The notes under the pieces were generated by a model. It was given only the letters and a program-made list of their open reading frames with translations, was not told the DNA's origin and did not search any database. A stretch of 21,069 nt of DNA, from NCBI GenBank assembly GCA_023449855.1, contig JAEXHR010000276.1, positions 1 through 21,069 on the forward strand, given 5' to 3'. Shown here in pieces: positions 12,024 to 20,003 of the stretch. Made by a program: the position numbers and the translations under genes. The stretch comes from Pseudomonadota bacterium. GTDB lineage: Bacteria; Pseudomonadota; Alphaproteobacteria; Rhizobiales; Xanthobacteraceae. Within the stretch, counting starts at the first letter, position 1; each line of letters begins with the position of its first letter.

Positions 12024-12785
12024 ATGACGTCAACAGATCTTCGTAGCGGTGTGGAGAGGCTTGGCGAACTGATCGCCGAAGCCCGTGTGATTGTGCCGTT
12101 CACCGGCGCAGGCATCTCGACCGAAACAGGCATTCCCGATTTTCGTTCGCCGGGCGGTCTGTGGACTCGCAACAGACCGATTCCCTTCGATGAGTTTGTC
12201 GCCGATCAGGAGGCGCGCGACGAATCGTGGCGACGCAGATTTGCGATGGAGGAAGTCTTCGCAGCGGCGATGCCGGGTCGCGGTCATCTCGCATTGGCGA
12301 CGCTCTACAGGGCAGGAAAGATCCCGGCCGTCATCACGCAGAACATCGACAATCTGCATCAAGCATCGGGGTTTGCAGCGGACGATGTGATCGAACTCCA
12401 CGGCAATACGACTTACGCGCGCTGTATTGGCTGCGAAGCACGGTACGAATTGCCATGGGTCAAGACACGCTTCGACCAAGCAGGATGTGCTCCGAATTGC
12501 AGTGCATGCGGCGCGCCGGTGAAGACCGCGACGATCTCGTTCGGTCAAGCGATGCCAGAAGACGAAATGCGTCGCGCGGCGGAATTGTCGCGGCACTGCG
12601 ATCTCTTCATCGCGATCGGATCGTCGCTTGTCGTTTGGCCTGCGGCAGGTTTTCCGCTCATGGCGAAACGTGCAGGTGCGAAGCTTGTGATCATCAACAA
12701 TGAGGCGACTGAACAAGACGAGCATGCAGACCTTGTCATCCATCAGGATATCGGCGAAACGCTCGGCCCATTCGTCCGAAACTGA
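12024..12785 (+). CDS. Sir2-family NAD-dependent protein deacylase (sirtuin)
   Basis: The product has 253 residues, the normal bacterial sirtuin length. All family signatures are visible: NAD-binding GAGISTETGIPDFRS (residues 28-42), TQNIDNLH (105-112), catalytic His126 in ELHGN, and four zinc-binding cysteines as CIGC (134, 137) and CSAC (159, 162), with an extra Cys155. GSS at 199-201 and INNE at 224-227 are also present. It removes acyl groups from lysines using NAD, giving nicotinamide and O-acyl-ADP-ribose. ATG 12024 has only a weak upstream site. A terminator follows at 12802. It lies 90 nt after the H-NS gene on the same strand; co-transcription is possible but not shown. Confidence 0.95.
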   Translation: MTSTDLRSGVERLGELIAEARVIVPFTGAGISTETGIPDFRSPGGLWTRNRPIPFDEFVADQEARDESWRRRFAMEEVFAAAMPGRGHLALATLYRAGKIPAVITQNIDNLHQASGFAADDVIELHGNTTYARCIGCEARYELPWVKTRFDQAGCAPNCSACGAPVKTATISFGQAMPEDEMRRAAELSRHCDLFIAIGSSLVVWPAAGFPLMAKRAGAKLVIINNEATEQDEHADLVIHQDIGETLGPFVRN

Positions 12786-12801
12786 TGCGAGGCTGATTCT
12801 C

Positions 12802-12843
12802 TACAGCGCAAGCTGTTCATAGCTCGCGCTGTATTCGTTTTTT
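12802..12843 (+). terminator. Rho-independent terminator of the sirtuin gene
   Basis: TACAGCGC (12802-12809) pairs with GCGCTGTA (12826-12833), extended inward by AGCT/AGCT after one mismatch, loop GTTCAT. A run of six T (12838-12843) follows. It starts 17 nt after the stop codon. Confidence 0.85.
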
Positions 12844-12982
12844 GTCTTTGCTGAGCAGTCGGCAGTGTTATCTTCGAATCGCAGGAGATTCGCACCGCGT
12901 TGTCGAGAAAACATCTCGATGAGGCATGTGGGATAGCGCTGACATCGGGCTGGCAGCGCAATTGATAGTGGGATCCGGGGCC

Positions 12983-13630
12983 ATGGGGTCGGATGCATTT
13001 GAGTCGAAGCGTGGGCTGATGCCTGGTGCGGGAGCGCCGCGTTCGTCGGGCGAGAATCCCGGTAACGCGCAGCGTCCCGTCGTCGATCCATTCGCGGGAG
13101 AAGGTTCGGCAGTCGATCTCGTCGAGATCCGCGGCGTCATCAAATGGTTCGACGCTTCCAAGGGCTATGGCTTCATCATTCCGGACAATGGCGCGGCCGA
13201 TGTGTTGCTGCATGTGACTGTGTTGCGCCGCGATGGTTTTCAGACAGCCTATGAGGGCGCGCGCATCGTCGTAGAATGCGTTCAGCGCTCGAAGGGCTAT
13301 CAGGCTTTCCGCGTCGTCTCGATGGACGAGTCGACCGCGATCCATCCGGCGCAGATGCTGCCGCCGCGTACCCACGTCACGGTGACGGCGACCAGCGGTC
13401 TCGAGCGCGCGCAGGTCAAGTGGTTCAATCGTCTGCGCGGTTTCGGTTTCCTGAGCTGCGGCGAGGGGACACCGGATATTTTCGTCCATATGGAAACGTT
13501 GCGCCGCTATGGCATGACCGAGCTGCGTCCCGGCCAGTATGTGCTGGTTCGTTTCGGGCCCGGCTCCAAGGGCATGATGGCCGCGGAGATTCAGCCAGAA
13601 GGCGGCGCGCCAGGCTTCTCGTCGCACTGA
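12983..13630 (+). CDS. Double cold-shock-domain protein
   Basis: The product has 215 residues from ATG 12983. A flexible N-terminus (about 46 residues) precedes two cold-shock domains. The first (about 50-112) has GVIKWFDASKGYGFI and VLLHVTVLRRDGF. The second (about 142-205) has AQVKWFNRLRGFGFL and IFVHMETLRRYGM. KGYGFI and RGFGFL are the RNP1 motifs; VLLHV and IFVHM are the RNP2 motifs. Such tandem proteins bind single-stranded RNA/DNA and are typical of alphaproteobacteria, unlike the single-domain CspA of enterics. An in-frame ATG at 12926 would add 19 residues but has GAGG only 1 nt upstream, so I prefer 12983, where GGGA lies about 9 nt before the start; this remains uncertain. A strong terminator follows. 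Confidence 0.9.
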   Translation: MGSDAFESKRGLMPGAGAPRSSGENPGNAQRPVVDPFAGEGSAVDLVEIRGVIKWFDASKGYGFIIPDNGAADVLLHVTVLRRDGFQTAYEGARIVVECVQRSKGYQAFRVVSMDESTAIHPAQMLPPRTHVTVTATSGLERAQVKWFNRLRGFGFLSCGEGTPDIFVHMETLRRYGMTELRPGQYVLVRFGPGSKGMMAAEIQPEGGAPGFSSH

Positions 13631-13656
13631 CATCGAAGCGACTGACACCGAATCGC

Positions 13657-13695
13657 AAGCGAGGTCGAAACCAGGTTTCGACCTCGCTTCTTTTT
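13657..13695 (+). terminator. Rho-independent terminator of the cold-shock gene
   Basis: A perfect 15-bp stem AAGCGAGGTCGAAAC (13657-13671) / GTTTCGACCTCGCTT (13675-13689), then C and five T (13691-13695). This is the cleanest intrinsic terminator in the window. Confidence 0.92.
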
Positions 13696-13812
13696 CAGAT
13701 CATCGCGGTTTTCACGCGCCTGTGCTGTGCGCCGCACTGGCGTCCTGTGGCCGGTGCGGGGTAGGGTTCGCGCGCCCGGCGCGTCGCCAGGGTTGCTTCT
13801 GGAATCCCATCG

Positions 13813-14319
13813 ATGACCGGCTTCGTTCGTTCCGCTTTCTCGCCCACGTTTCGCGACGCACTCCCCGCGCGTCTGCTGTTGCTGTTCGCGCTCCTTCTCG
13901 GGCTTTCATTGACGCCTCGGGTGGCGGGGGCCGCTGAGCTGCAGCCGCTGGAGATTGCGACCAAGTCCGGCGTGCGGATGTTTTCGGTGGAGATGGCGGT
14001 CACCGACGAGGAGCGCGCCAAGGGGCTGATGTATCGCAAGGAGCTGGCCGATGGCCGGGGCATGCTGTTCGATTTCACCCCCGAACAGACCATCTCCATG
14101 TGGATGAAGAACACCTATATTTCACTCGACATGATTTTCATCGGCGGGGATGGCCGCGTGATCAGGATCGCCGAAAATACCGAAACTGAATCCACGAAGA
14201 TCATCTCATCTGGAGGTCCGGCCAAGGCCGTCCTCGAAGTGATCGCCGGCACCGCGCGGAAATACGGCATCGCGCCTGGCGATCAGGTGGTGCATCCGCT
14301 GTTCAAGAAGCGGCGGTAA
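13813..14319 (+). CDS. Exported DUF192 family protein
   Basis: The product has 168 residues. A signal sequence (about residues 15-41: LPARLLLLFALLLGLSLTPR, then VAGAAE) precedes a DUF192 domain (about 45-162). Its hallmark phrases are RAKGLMYRKELADGRGMLF, MWMKNTYISLDMIFI and HP-LF near the end. DUF192 proteins are periplasmic or surface-exposed and of unsettled function. No strong Shine-Dalgarno site is visible before ATG 13813. It stands alone, after the cold-shock terminator and before tRNA-Pro. Confidence 0.9.
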   Translation: MTGFVRSAFSPTFRDALPARLLLLFALLLGLSLTPRVAGAAELQPLEIATKSGVRMFSVEMAVTDEERAKGLMYRKELADGRGMLFDFTPEQTISMWMKNTYISLDMIFIGGDGRVIRIAENTETESTKIISSGGPAKAVLEVIAGTARKYGIAPGDQVVHPLFKKRR

Positions 14320-14381
14320 TCAAATAAGCTTGCGGGAAGCCTTGCTGTCCTTCTCCTAAGCGTGTATCGACACCGGAGTGT

Positions 14382-14458
14382 CGGGGTATAGCGCAGCCTG
14401 GTAGCGCGGCGGTTTTGGGTACCGCAGGTCCAAAGTTCGAATCTTTGTGCCCCGACCA
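14382..14458 (+). tRNA. tRNA-Pro (anticodon UGG)
   Basis: Complete cloverleaf of 77 nt including encoded CCA. The acceptor arm is CGGGGTA / TGCCCCG with discriminator A (14455) and CCA 14456-14458. The D arm contains AGCCTGGTAGCGC. The anticodon stem is GCGGT/ACCGC with loop TTTGGGT, anticodon TGG at 14416-14418. The T arm contains GTTCGAATC. The 5' CGGGG end is typical of tRNA-Pro. Confidence 0.97.
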
Positions 14459-14509
14459 TTAGCCCCATAAATCGTCGGCTTCTCGGACCGCGCCTGCAAG
14501 TGGCGGGGG

Positions 14510-15694
14510 CTATTCGGCCGCTTTGGACGGCGCTTCGGCCGGTTTGGCGGTCTCGGCTACTGCTGGCTTCGGCAGCGGCTTATCCTGCTTCTTCGACCAG
14601 GAAATGTAATAGGCGACCAGGGTCATGATCGCGATCCCGGCGGCGCTGACGAATACCTGTGCCAGGAATGAGCCGGAGGACATCATCAGCTGGAAATGGC
14701 CGACGAAGGACAGGAACACCCCGACGCAGAACACCGCGAGGGATTGCTGGCCGCATTTGATCAGCGGGCGGAACACCGGCCATTCCAGACCCTTCCATTC
14801 CTTCGGCACGAAGCGCGTGACGAAGAAGGCGATGATCACAAAATGCAGCACGCGATAGGGGGCGAGATTGGTCTTGTCGTTCGGATTGAAGGCGTCGAAC
14901 AGCCAATCCGGCATGATCATGTGGCCATAGTCAGGGAAACGGCCGGCCATGGTCATGACGAGCGAGAACAGCAGATAGGCGATGCCGAAGTAGAGCACCA
15001 CCTTCGAGCGGATCACGGAGCGCGATTCCAGCGCACCGCCGAGCGCGAACCACGCACCGAAGACGAACAGGAGCTGCCAGGTGAACGGGTTGAAATACCA
15101 GGTGCCATAGGGATAGGCCGGCAGGTTCCAGCCGAACTGGCGGGCGGCGAAATACAGCGCCAGCGACGCCAGCATGGTCAGATCGGGCTTGCGCAGCATC
15201 ATCCACAGCACCGGCGGGAAGAAGCCCATCAGCACGATGTAGAGCGGCAAGACGTCGAGATTCAGCGGCTTGAACTTGAGTAGCAGGCCGTTCGTCAGGG
15301 TCTGGATCGGGTTGTCCACGAGTCCGGCAACGTTGAACTCGTTGATGATGTCAGGGTCGTTGTAGCGCTGCGCCACCCAGCCGATGGCGGCAATGTAGAT
15401 CACGAACAAAATGACGTGGGCGACATAGAGCTGCCAGACGCGCTTGGTCAGGCGGGTTGCGCCGACAATGAAGCCGCGCTCCAGCATCATCTTGGCGTAG
15501 ACGAAGGACGCCGTGTAGCCGGAGATGAAGACGAACAGGTCCGCGGCGTCCGAGAAGCCGTAATTCCGGGTGGTGACCCAGTTCACCACATTGTCCGGAA
15601 TGTGATCGAGATAGATCGCCCAGTTGGCAATCCCGCGGAACAGGTCCAGCCGCAGGTCTCGGCCTTTGGGGGGGAGGGTGGCGTGGATTTCCAT
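14510..15694 (-). CDS. opgC: OpgC family membrane protein (periplasmic glucan succinyltransferase)
   Basis: The product has 394 residues with about ten hydrophobic segments. The opening KGRDLRLDLFRGIANWAIYL followed by DHIPDNVVNWVTTRNYGFSD and ADLFVFISGYTASFVYA is characteristic of the OpgC (MdoC-like) family. The C-terminus is a cytoplasmic Lys/Pro/Ala-rich tail. OpgC transfers succinyl groups to osmoregulated periplasmic glucans at the inner membrane, making them anionic. ATG 15694 has no clear Shine-Dalgarno site. The gene is divergent from the complex I subunit gene, with 229 nt between. No glucan synthase genes are visible here, so it acts from a separate locus. The stop is overlapped by one arm of a long-range inverted repeat (TAGCCCC 14460-14466, GGGGCTA 14506-14512), a weak terminator candidate. 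Confidence 0.92.
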   Translation of the reverse strand: MEIHATLPPKGRDLRLDLFRGIANWAIYLDHIPDNVVNWVTTRNYGFSDAADLFVFISGYTASFVYAKMMLERGFIVGATRLTKRVWQLYVAHVILFVIYIAAIGWVAQRYNDPDIINEFNVAGLVDNPIQTLTNGLLLKFKPLNLDVLPLYIVLMGFFPPVLWMMLRKPDLTMLASLALYFAARQFGWNLPAYPYGTWYFNPFTWQLLFVFGAWFALGGALESRSVIRSKVVLYFGIAYLLFSLVMTMAGRFPDYGHMIMPDWLFDAFNPNDKTNLAPYRVLHFVIIAFFVTRFVPKEWKGLEWPVFRPLIKCGQQSLAVFCVGVFLSFVGHFQLMMSSGSFLAQVFVSAAGIAIMTLVAYYISWSKKQDKPLPKPAVAETAKPAEAPSKAAE

Positions 15695-15923
15695 GGGGGA
15701 CCGCTTCGGAAGCCGGATGGGAGGGGCAGTATGGAACGCGGAACGCTGATCAGGATAGTCTGTTTCCGGCCCCGATTGTCACGACGCCGGGGACCGAATA
15801 TACACCTTGTCATGCCGCCAAACGACGGAATCGCGGGTAAATCTTTGTGAAAACTGGATATACCAGCGCTGCCGTTTTCACCACATTGTCGCAGTGTCGC
15901 ATCTTCGAAAGCTGTCTCATTCC

Positions 15924-16229
15924 ATGACCGCACGTATCTTCAAGGCCGCCAAGAACGCCATGCAGTCCGGTATGGCCAAGACCCGCGATTGGCAGCTCGA
16001 CTACGAGCCGGAGCAGGCGCGGGTGATCGAGCCTCTGATGGGCTGGACCTCTTCCACCGACATGAAGCAGCAGCTGTCGCTGCATTTCGACACCAAGGAA
16101 GATGCCGTCGCTTATTGCGAGCGTGAGGGCATCGCCTATCAGGTGATCGAGCCCAAGGCGCGGATCGAGCGCAAGGTTGCTTATTCCGACAATTTTGCCT
16201 TTAGCCGCCAGGAGCCTTGGTCGCACTGA
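15924..16229 (+). CDS. NADH dehydrogenase (complex I) NDUFS4-like accessory subunit
   Basis: The product has 101 residues. The pattern ARIFKAAKNAMQSGMAKTRD, then WQLDYEP, PLMGWTSSTDMKQQLSLHFD, EDAVAYCEREGIAYQV and YSDNFAFSRQEPWSH corresponds to the ETC complex I conserved region (NDUFS4/18-kDa subunit family). In alphaproteobacteria, as in mitochondria, this accessory subunit sits on the peripheral arm of NADH:quinone oxidoreductase, away from the nuo operon. ATG 15924 was chosen because the conserved region starts there; the longer frame from 15807 has no family sequence. No convincing Shine-Dalgarno site is visible. Confidence 0.92.
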   Translation: MTARIFKAAKNAMQSGMAKTRDWQLDYEPEQARVIEPLMGWTSSTDMKQQLSLHFDTKEDAVAYCEREGIAYQVIEPKARIERKVAYSDNFAFSRQEPWSH

Positions 16230-16270
16230 CCGGCTCCATGATCTCCCGCTATCGTGTCCAAAAGTTAGGG

Positions 16271-16291
16271 TTGCGCGGTCCTGCCGCGCAA
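16271..16291. repeat. Inverted repeat in the leader of the leucine catabolic operon
   Basis: TTGCGCGG (16271-16278) and CCGCGCAA (16284-16291) form a perfect 8-bp stem with a 5-nt loop TCCTG. It lies 41 nt after the complex I subunit stop and 69 nt before the carboxylase start. It may be a terminator without U-tract, an operator, or a copy of a dispersed palindromic element. Confidence 0.5.
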
Positions 16292-16360
16292 TGACACCAT
16301 CCCGTGCCCCGCCAGAGGGTCGGGCAAAACAAGAAACGGATTTGCAGGAAACGGGAGCCG

Positions 16361-17965
16361 ATGGCCCTTCGCTCAACGCTCGATTCCAGTTCGGCTGAAT
16401 TCAAACGTAACGTCGAGGCCATGCAGGCGCAGGTGGCCGAGCTCAAGGAGAAGCTCGGCGCCGTGGCGGGCGGCGGCGGCGAGGCTGCCCGCGCCAAGCA
16501 CACCGCGCGTGGGAAGATGCTGGCGCGCGAACGCGTCGATCTGCTGATCGATCCCGGCACGGCCTTTCTCGAACTCTCGCCGCTCGCAGCCAACGGCCTC
16601 TATGGCGGTGACGTGCATTCGGCGAGTATCGTCACCGGCATCGGCCGCGTATCCGGCCGCGAATGCATGATCGTCGCCAACGATGCGACCATCAAGGGCG
16701 GCACCTATTATCCGATGACCGTGAAGAAGCATCTGCGTGCGCAGGATATCGCACGGCAGAACAATCTTCCTTGCATCTACATGGTCGATTCCGGCGGCGC
16801 CTTCCTGCCGCAGCAGGATGAGATTTTTCCCGACGAGCGCCATTTCGGCCGCATCTTCTACAATCAGGCGCAACTGTCGGCCCAAGGTATTCCGCAGATC
16901 GCCGTGGTGATGGGGTCTTGCACTGCCGGCGGCGCCTATGTGCCGGCGATGTCCGACGAGAGCATCATCGTGCGCAATCAGGGGACGATCTTTCTCGGCG
17001 GGCCGCCGCTGGTGAAGGCGGCAACCGGCGAGGTCGTGAGCGCTGAGGAACTTGGCGGCGCCGACGTGCATTCGCGCCAGTCGGGTGTCACCGATCACTA
17101 TGCGCAGAACGATGCCCATGCCATCGGTCTGGCGCGAAAGATCGCGGCGACGTTCAAGCCGACGCAGCGCGCGGCCTGGAATCTGCGGCCTGTCCGCGAT
17201 CCCCTCTATGCTGCCGAAGAGCTCTATGGCGTCATCCCCGCCGACCAGCGCAAGCCGTTCGACATGCACGACATCATCGCGCGCATTGTCGATGGCTCCG
17301 AATTCGACGAGTTCAAGAAGCTGTACGGCACCACGCTGATTTGCGGCTTCGCGCATATCTGGGGCTTTCCTGTCGGCATCATCGCCAATAACGGCATCCT
17401 GTTCAGCGAAAGCTCGCTGAAGGGCGCGCATTTCATCGAACTCTGTTGCCAGCGCAACATTCCGCTGGTGTTCCTGCAGAACATCACCGGCTTCATGGTC
17501 GGCAAGAAATACGAGGCCGGCGGCATCGCCCGCGACGGCGCAAAACTGGTCACGGCGGTTGCGACGGCGAATGTGCCGAAATTCACAGTCGTTGTCGGCG
17601 GCTCCTATGGCGCCGGCAATTACGGCATGTGCGGCCGCGCCTACTCTCCGCGTTTCCTGTGGATGTGGCCGAATGCCCGCATTTCGGTGATGGGCGGTGA
17701 ACAGGCAGCGATGGTGCTGAGCCAGCTCCGCCGCGACAATATCGAGGCCAAGGGCGGCACTTGGTCGACCGAGGACGAAGAAGCGTTCCGCAAGCCGACC
17801 CGCGATCAGTTCGAAACGCAGGGGAGCCCGTATTACGCCACGGCCCGGCTGTGGGACGACGGCGTGATTGATCCCGCCGATACGCGCCTCGTGCTCGGGT
17901 TGGGTCTGTCCGCGTCGGCCAACGCTCCGGTCGAGCCGACGCGTTTCGGCCTGTTTAGGATGTGA
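16361..17965 (+). CDS. mccB: Methylcrotonyl-CoA carboxylase, carboxyltransferase (beta) subunit
   Basis: The product has 534 residues, the usual length of this subunit. Crotonase-fold carboxyltransferase features are clear: DSGGAFLPQQDEIFPD, FGRIFYNQA, the oxyanion-hole region MGSCTAGGAYVPAMSDES (residues 184-201), and GSYGAGNYGMCGRAY with PRFLWMWPNARISVMGG. The phrases LQNITGFMVGKKYEAGGIA and GTIFLGGPPLVKAATGE fit methylcrotonyl rather than propionyl-CoA carboxylase, as does the neighbouring HMG-CoA lyase gene. It transfers the carboxyl group from biotin to 3-methylcrotonyl-CoA. ATG 16361 was chosen, with AGGAA and GGGAG just upstream. It is separated from the alpha subunit gene by 10 nt. 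Confidence 0.95.
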   Translation: MALRSTLDSSSAEFKRNVEAMQAQVAELKEKLGAVAGGGGEAARAKHTARGKMLARERVDLLIDPGTAFLELSPLAANGLYGGDVHSASIVTGIGRVSGRECMIVANDATIKGGTYYPMTVKKHLRAQDIARQNNLPCIYMVDSGGAFLPQQDEIFPDERHFGRIFYNQAQLSAQGIPQIAVVMGSCTAGGAYVPAMSDESIIVRNQGTIFLGGPPLVKAATGEVVSAEELGGADVHSRQSGVTDHYAQNDAHAIGLARKIAATFKPTQRAAWNLRPVRDPLYAAEELYGVIPADQRKPFDMHDIIARIVDGSEFDEFKKLYGTTLICGFAHIWGFPVGIIANNGILFSESSLKGAHFIELCCQRNIPLVFLQNITGFMVGKKYEAGGIARDGAKLVTAVATANVPKFTVVVGGSYGAGNYGMCGRAYSPRFLWMWPNARISVMGGEQAAMVLSQLRRDNIEAKGGTWSTEDEEAFRKPTRDQFETQGSPYYATARLWDDGVIDPADTRLVLGLGLSASANAPVEPTRFGLFRM

Positions 17966-17975
17966 GGCGACAGTG

Positions 17976-19973
17976 ATGGCCAATGCAATCTATCGCCGTT
18001 TCCGCACGCTCCTGATCGCCAATCGTGGCGAGATCGCCTGCCGCGTCATCCGCACTGCGCGCGCAATGGGGCTGCGCACCGTCGCGGTCTATTCCGAAGC
18101 CGACGCCCATGCGCAGCATGTGGCCGAAGCCGACGAGGCCGTGCTGATCGGCCCGGCGCGCGCCAGCGAGAGCTATCTCAACATCAGCCGTGTTCTGGCC
18201 GCTGCGAAGAGCAGCGGCGCGGAAGCCATCCATCCCGGCTACGGTTTCCTCTCCGAGAGCGCCGAATTCGCGCAGGCCTGTGCCGAAGCCGGACTGATCT
18301 TTGTCGGCCCAACTGCCGAGATGATTACCGCAATGGGCTCGAAGTCTGGCTCCAAGGCGCTGATGGAGAAAGCGGGCGTGCCGCTGGTGCCCGGTTATCA
18401 CGGAGATGCGCAGGACGACGACACGCTGTCCAATGCAGCGCGAAAGATCGGTTTTCCCGTGCTGGTGAAGGCATCGGCGGGCGGCGGCGGCCGTGGCATG
18501 CGCGTGGTGCGTTCGGCCGATGAACTTGGGCCGGCCGTCATTAGCGCCAAGCGTGAGGCAAAGGCGGCGTTCGGCGACGACCGCATGCTGATCGAGAAAT
18601 ATGTCGACAATCCCCGCCACATTGAAGTGCAGGTGATCGGCGACAGCCACGGCAATCTGCTGTCGCTGTTCGAACGCGAATGCACCCTGCAGCGCCGCCA
18701 TCAGAAGGTGATTGAGGAAGCGCCATCGCCGACATTGAGCGAAGCGCAGCGCGACGCCGTCTGCGCCGCCGCCCGCAAGGCGGCAAGCGCCGTCAACTAT
18801 GTCGGTGCCGGTACGATCGAGTTCGTCTCCGACGGCAAGGATGTGTTCTTCATCGAAATGAACACTCGCCTGCAGGTCGAGCATCCCGTCACCGAACTGA
18901 TCACCGGCATCGATCTGGTGGAATGGCAGCTCCGTGTCGCTTTCGGCGAGACGCTGCCGCTGACGCAGGATCAGATCACGCTCAAGGGCCACGCCATCGA
19001 GGCGCGAGTCTATGCGGAGAACCCCGACAAGAATTTCATGCCATCAGTCGGCCGCATCAGCGCCTGGCGGATGGCCTCCGACATCAGCGGCTTGCGCATC
19101 GACGCCGGTTATCGCGCTGGCGATACCGTATCGCCGAATTACGACGCGATGCTGGCCAAGATCATCACCTGGGCGCCGACGCGCGCCACAGCGATTGACG
19201 CACTCGGCCGTGCCCTCGATGAGACGGATATTCGCGGCATTGTCACCAACACGGCGTTCTTGTCGAAGCTAGTGACGCATCCGGACGTCCGCGCCAACAA
19301 GATCGATACCGGTTTCATCGAACGTGAGTTAGGCGCGTTGACCGCAAGCGGCAGCGTGATCGGTGATCTCGAATTGTCAGCCGCCGTCGCTGCAATCCTT
19401 GCCGCCGAGCAGGCGACCGCGCAGAACGAGATGCGATCGCCATGGCAGACCGCGGGCTGGATGCCTGTCGGTCGGCGTAATCGCGTCTTCAAATTCAAAC
19501 GTGGACAAGACGAATCGTCGGTCGCTCTGCGTTATGGCGGCGAGGGATCATCTGTCGTCATCGGCGATCGCGAGCAGGCTTTTGCGGCAGTATCAGCCGG
19601 CAATGGCACGATTGATCTCACGCTGGATGGTGCTCGATCGCGCGTTGTCGGACTTGTCGAGGGCCACGAACTCTATGTGCGCACCCGCAACGGCCGCTTC
19701 GACCTGCACTGGGTCGATCCATTTGGCGGCGACGATGAGGAAACGGCCGGCGAGGATAAGATCGTCGCGCCGCTGCCCGGCACCGTCGTGGCGTTGCTGG
19801 CCGAAGAGGGCGCTGTTCTGGAGAAGGGGGCCGCCATCCTGACACTTGAAGTCATGAAGATGGAGCAGACCCTGCGTGCGCCCTTTGCCGGCGTGCTCAA
19901 GCAGCTTAATTGCAAGGTCGGCGATGTCGTTGGAGAAGGCGCCGAACTCGCCGAGGTCGAGCCGAGCGCGTGA
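17976..19973 (+). CDS. mccA: Methylcrotonyl-CoA carboxylase, biotin-containing (alpha) subunit
   Basis: The product has 665 residues. The biotin carboxylase part (about 1-450) opens FRTLLIANRGEIACRVIRTA and has the ATP-binding glycine loop KASAGGGGRGMRVV, FERECTLQRRHQKVIEEAPS and EMNTRLQVEHPVTE. The middle part links the subunits. The biotinyl domain ends with EVMKMEQ, with biotinylated Lys628. ATG 17976 follows the mccB stop by 10 nt, and the ribosome-binding GAGG overlaps that stop codon (TGAGG), so translation is probably coupled. ATP-dependent carboxylation of biotin here supplies the carboxyl group used by the beta subunit, a step of leucine and isovalerate breakdown. Confidence 0.96.
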   Translation: MANAIYRRFRTLLIANRGEIACRVIRTARAMGLRTVAVYSEADAHAQHVAEADEAVLIGPARASESYLNISRVLAAAKSSGAEAIHPGYGFLSESAEFAQACAEAGLIFVGPTAEMITAMGSKSGSKALMEKAGVPLVPGYHGDAQDDDTLSNAARKIGFPVLVKASAGGGGRGMRVVRSADELGPAVISAKREAKAAFGDDRMLIEKYVDNPRHIEVQVIGDSHGNLLSLFERECTLQRRHQKVIEEAPSPTLSEAQRDAVCAAARKAASAVNYVGAGTIEFVSDGKDVFFIEMNTRLQVEHPVTELITGIDLVEWQLRVAFGETLPLTQDQITLKGHAIEARVYAENPDKNFMPSVGRISAWRMASDISGLRIDAGYRAGDTVSPNYDAMLAKIITWAPTRATAIDALGRALDETDIRGIVTNTAFLSKLVTHPDVRANKIDTGFIERELGALTASGSVIGDLELSAAVAAILAAEQATAQNEMRSPWQTAGWMPVGRRNRVFKFKRGQDESSVALRYGGEGSSVVIGDREQAFAAVSAGNGTIDLTLDGARSRVVGLVEGHELYVRTRNGRFDLHWVDPFGGDDEETAGEDKIVAPLPGTVVALLAEEGAVLEKGAAILTLEVMKMEQTLRAPFAGVLKQLNCKVGDVVGEGAELAEVEPSA

Positions 19974-20003
19974 TCTCCTGAATATATTGAAGATTGGAAT
20001 GCA

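Noticed and set aside
12030..12743. Minus-strand frame of 237 codons opposite the sirtuin gene
   Set aside because: All sirtuin catalytic motifs lie in the plus-strand frame; the reverse frame is Arg/His/Cys-rich shadow.
16373..17983. Very long minus-strand open frame (536 codons) opposite mccB
   Set aside because: Antisense shadow of a highly conserved carboxyltransferase gene; His/Arg/Ala-rich composition and no family features.
17955..18992. Minus-strand open frame (345 codons) opposite mccA
   Set aside because: Shadow of the biotin carboxylase coding sequence with the same skewed composition and no independent signals.
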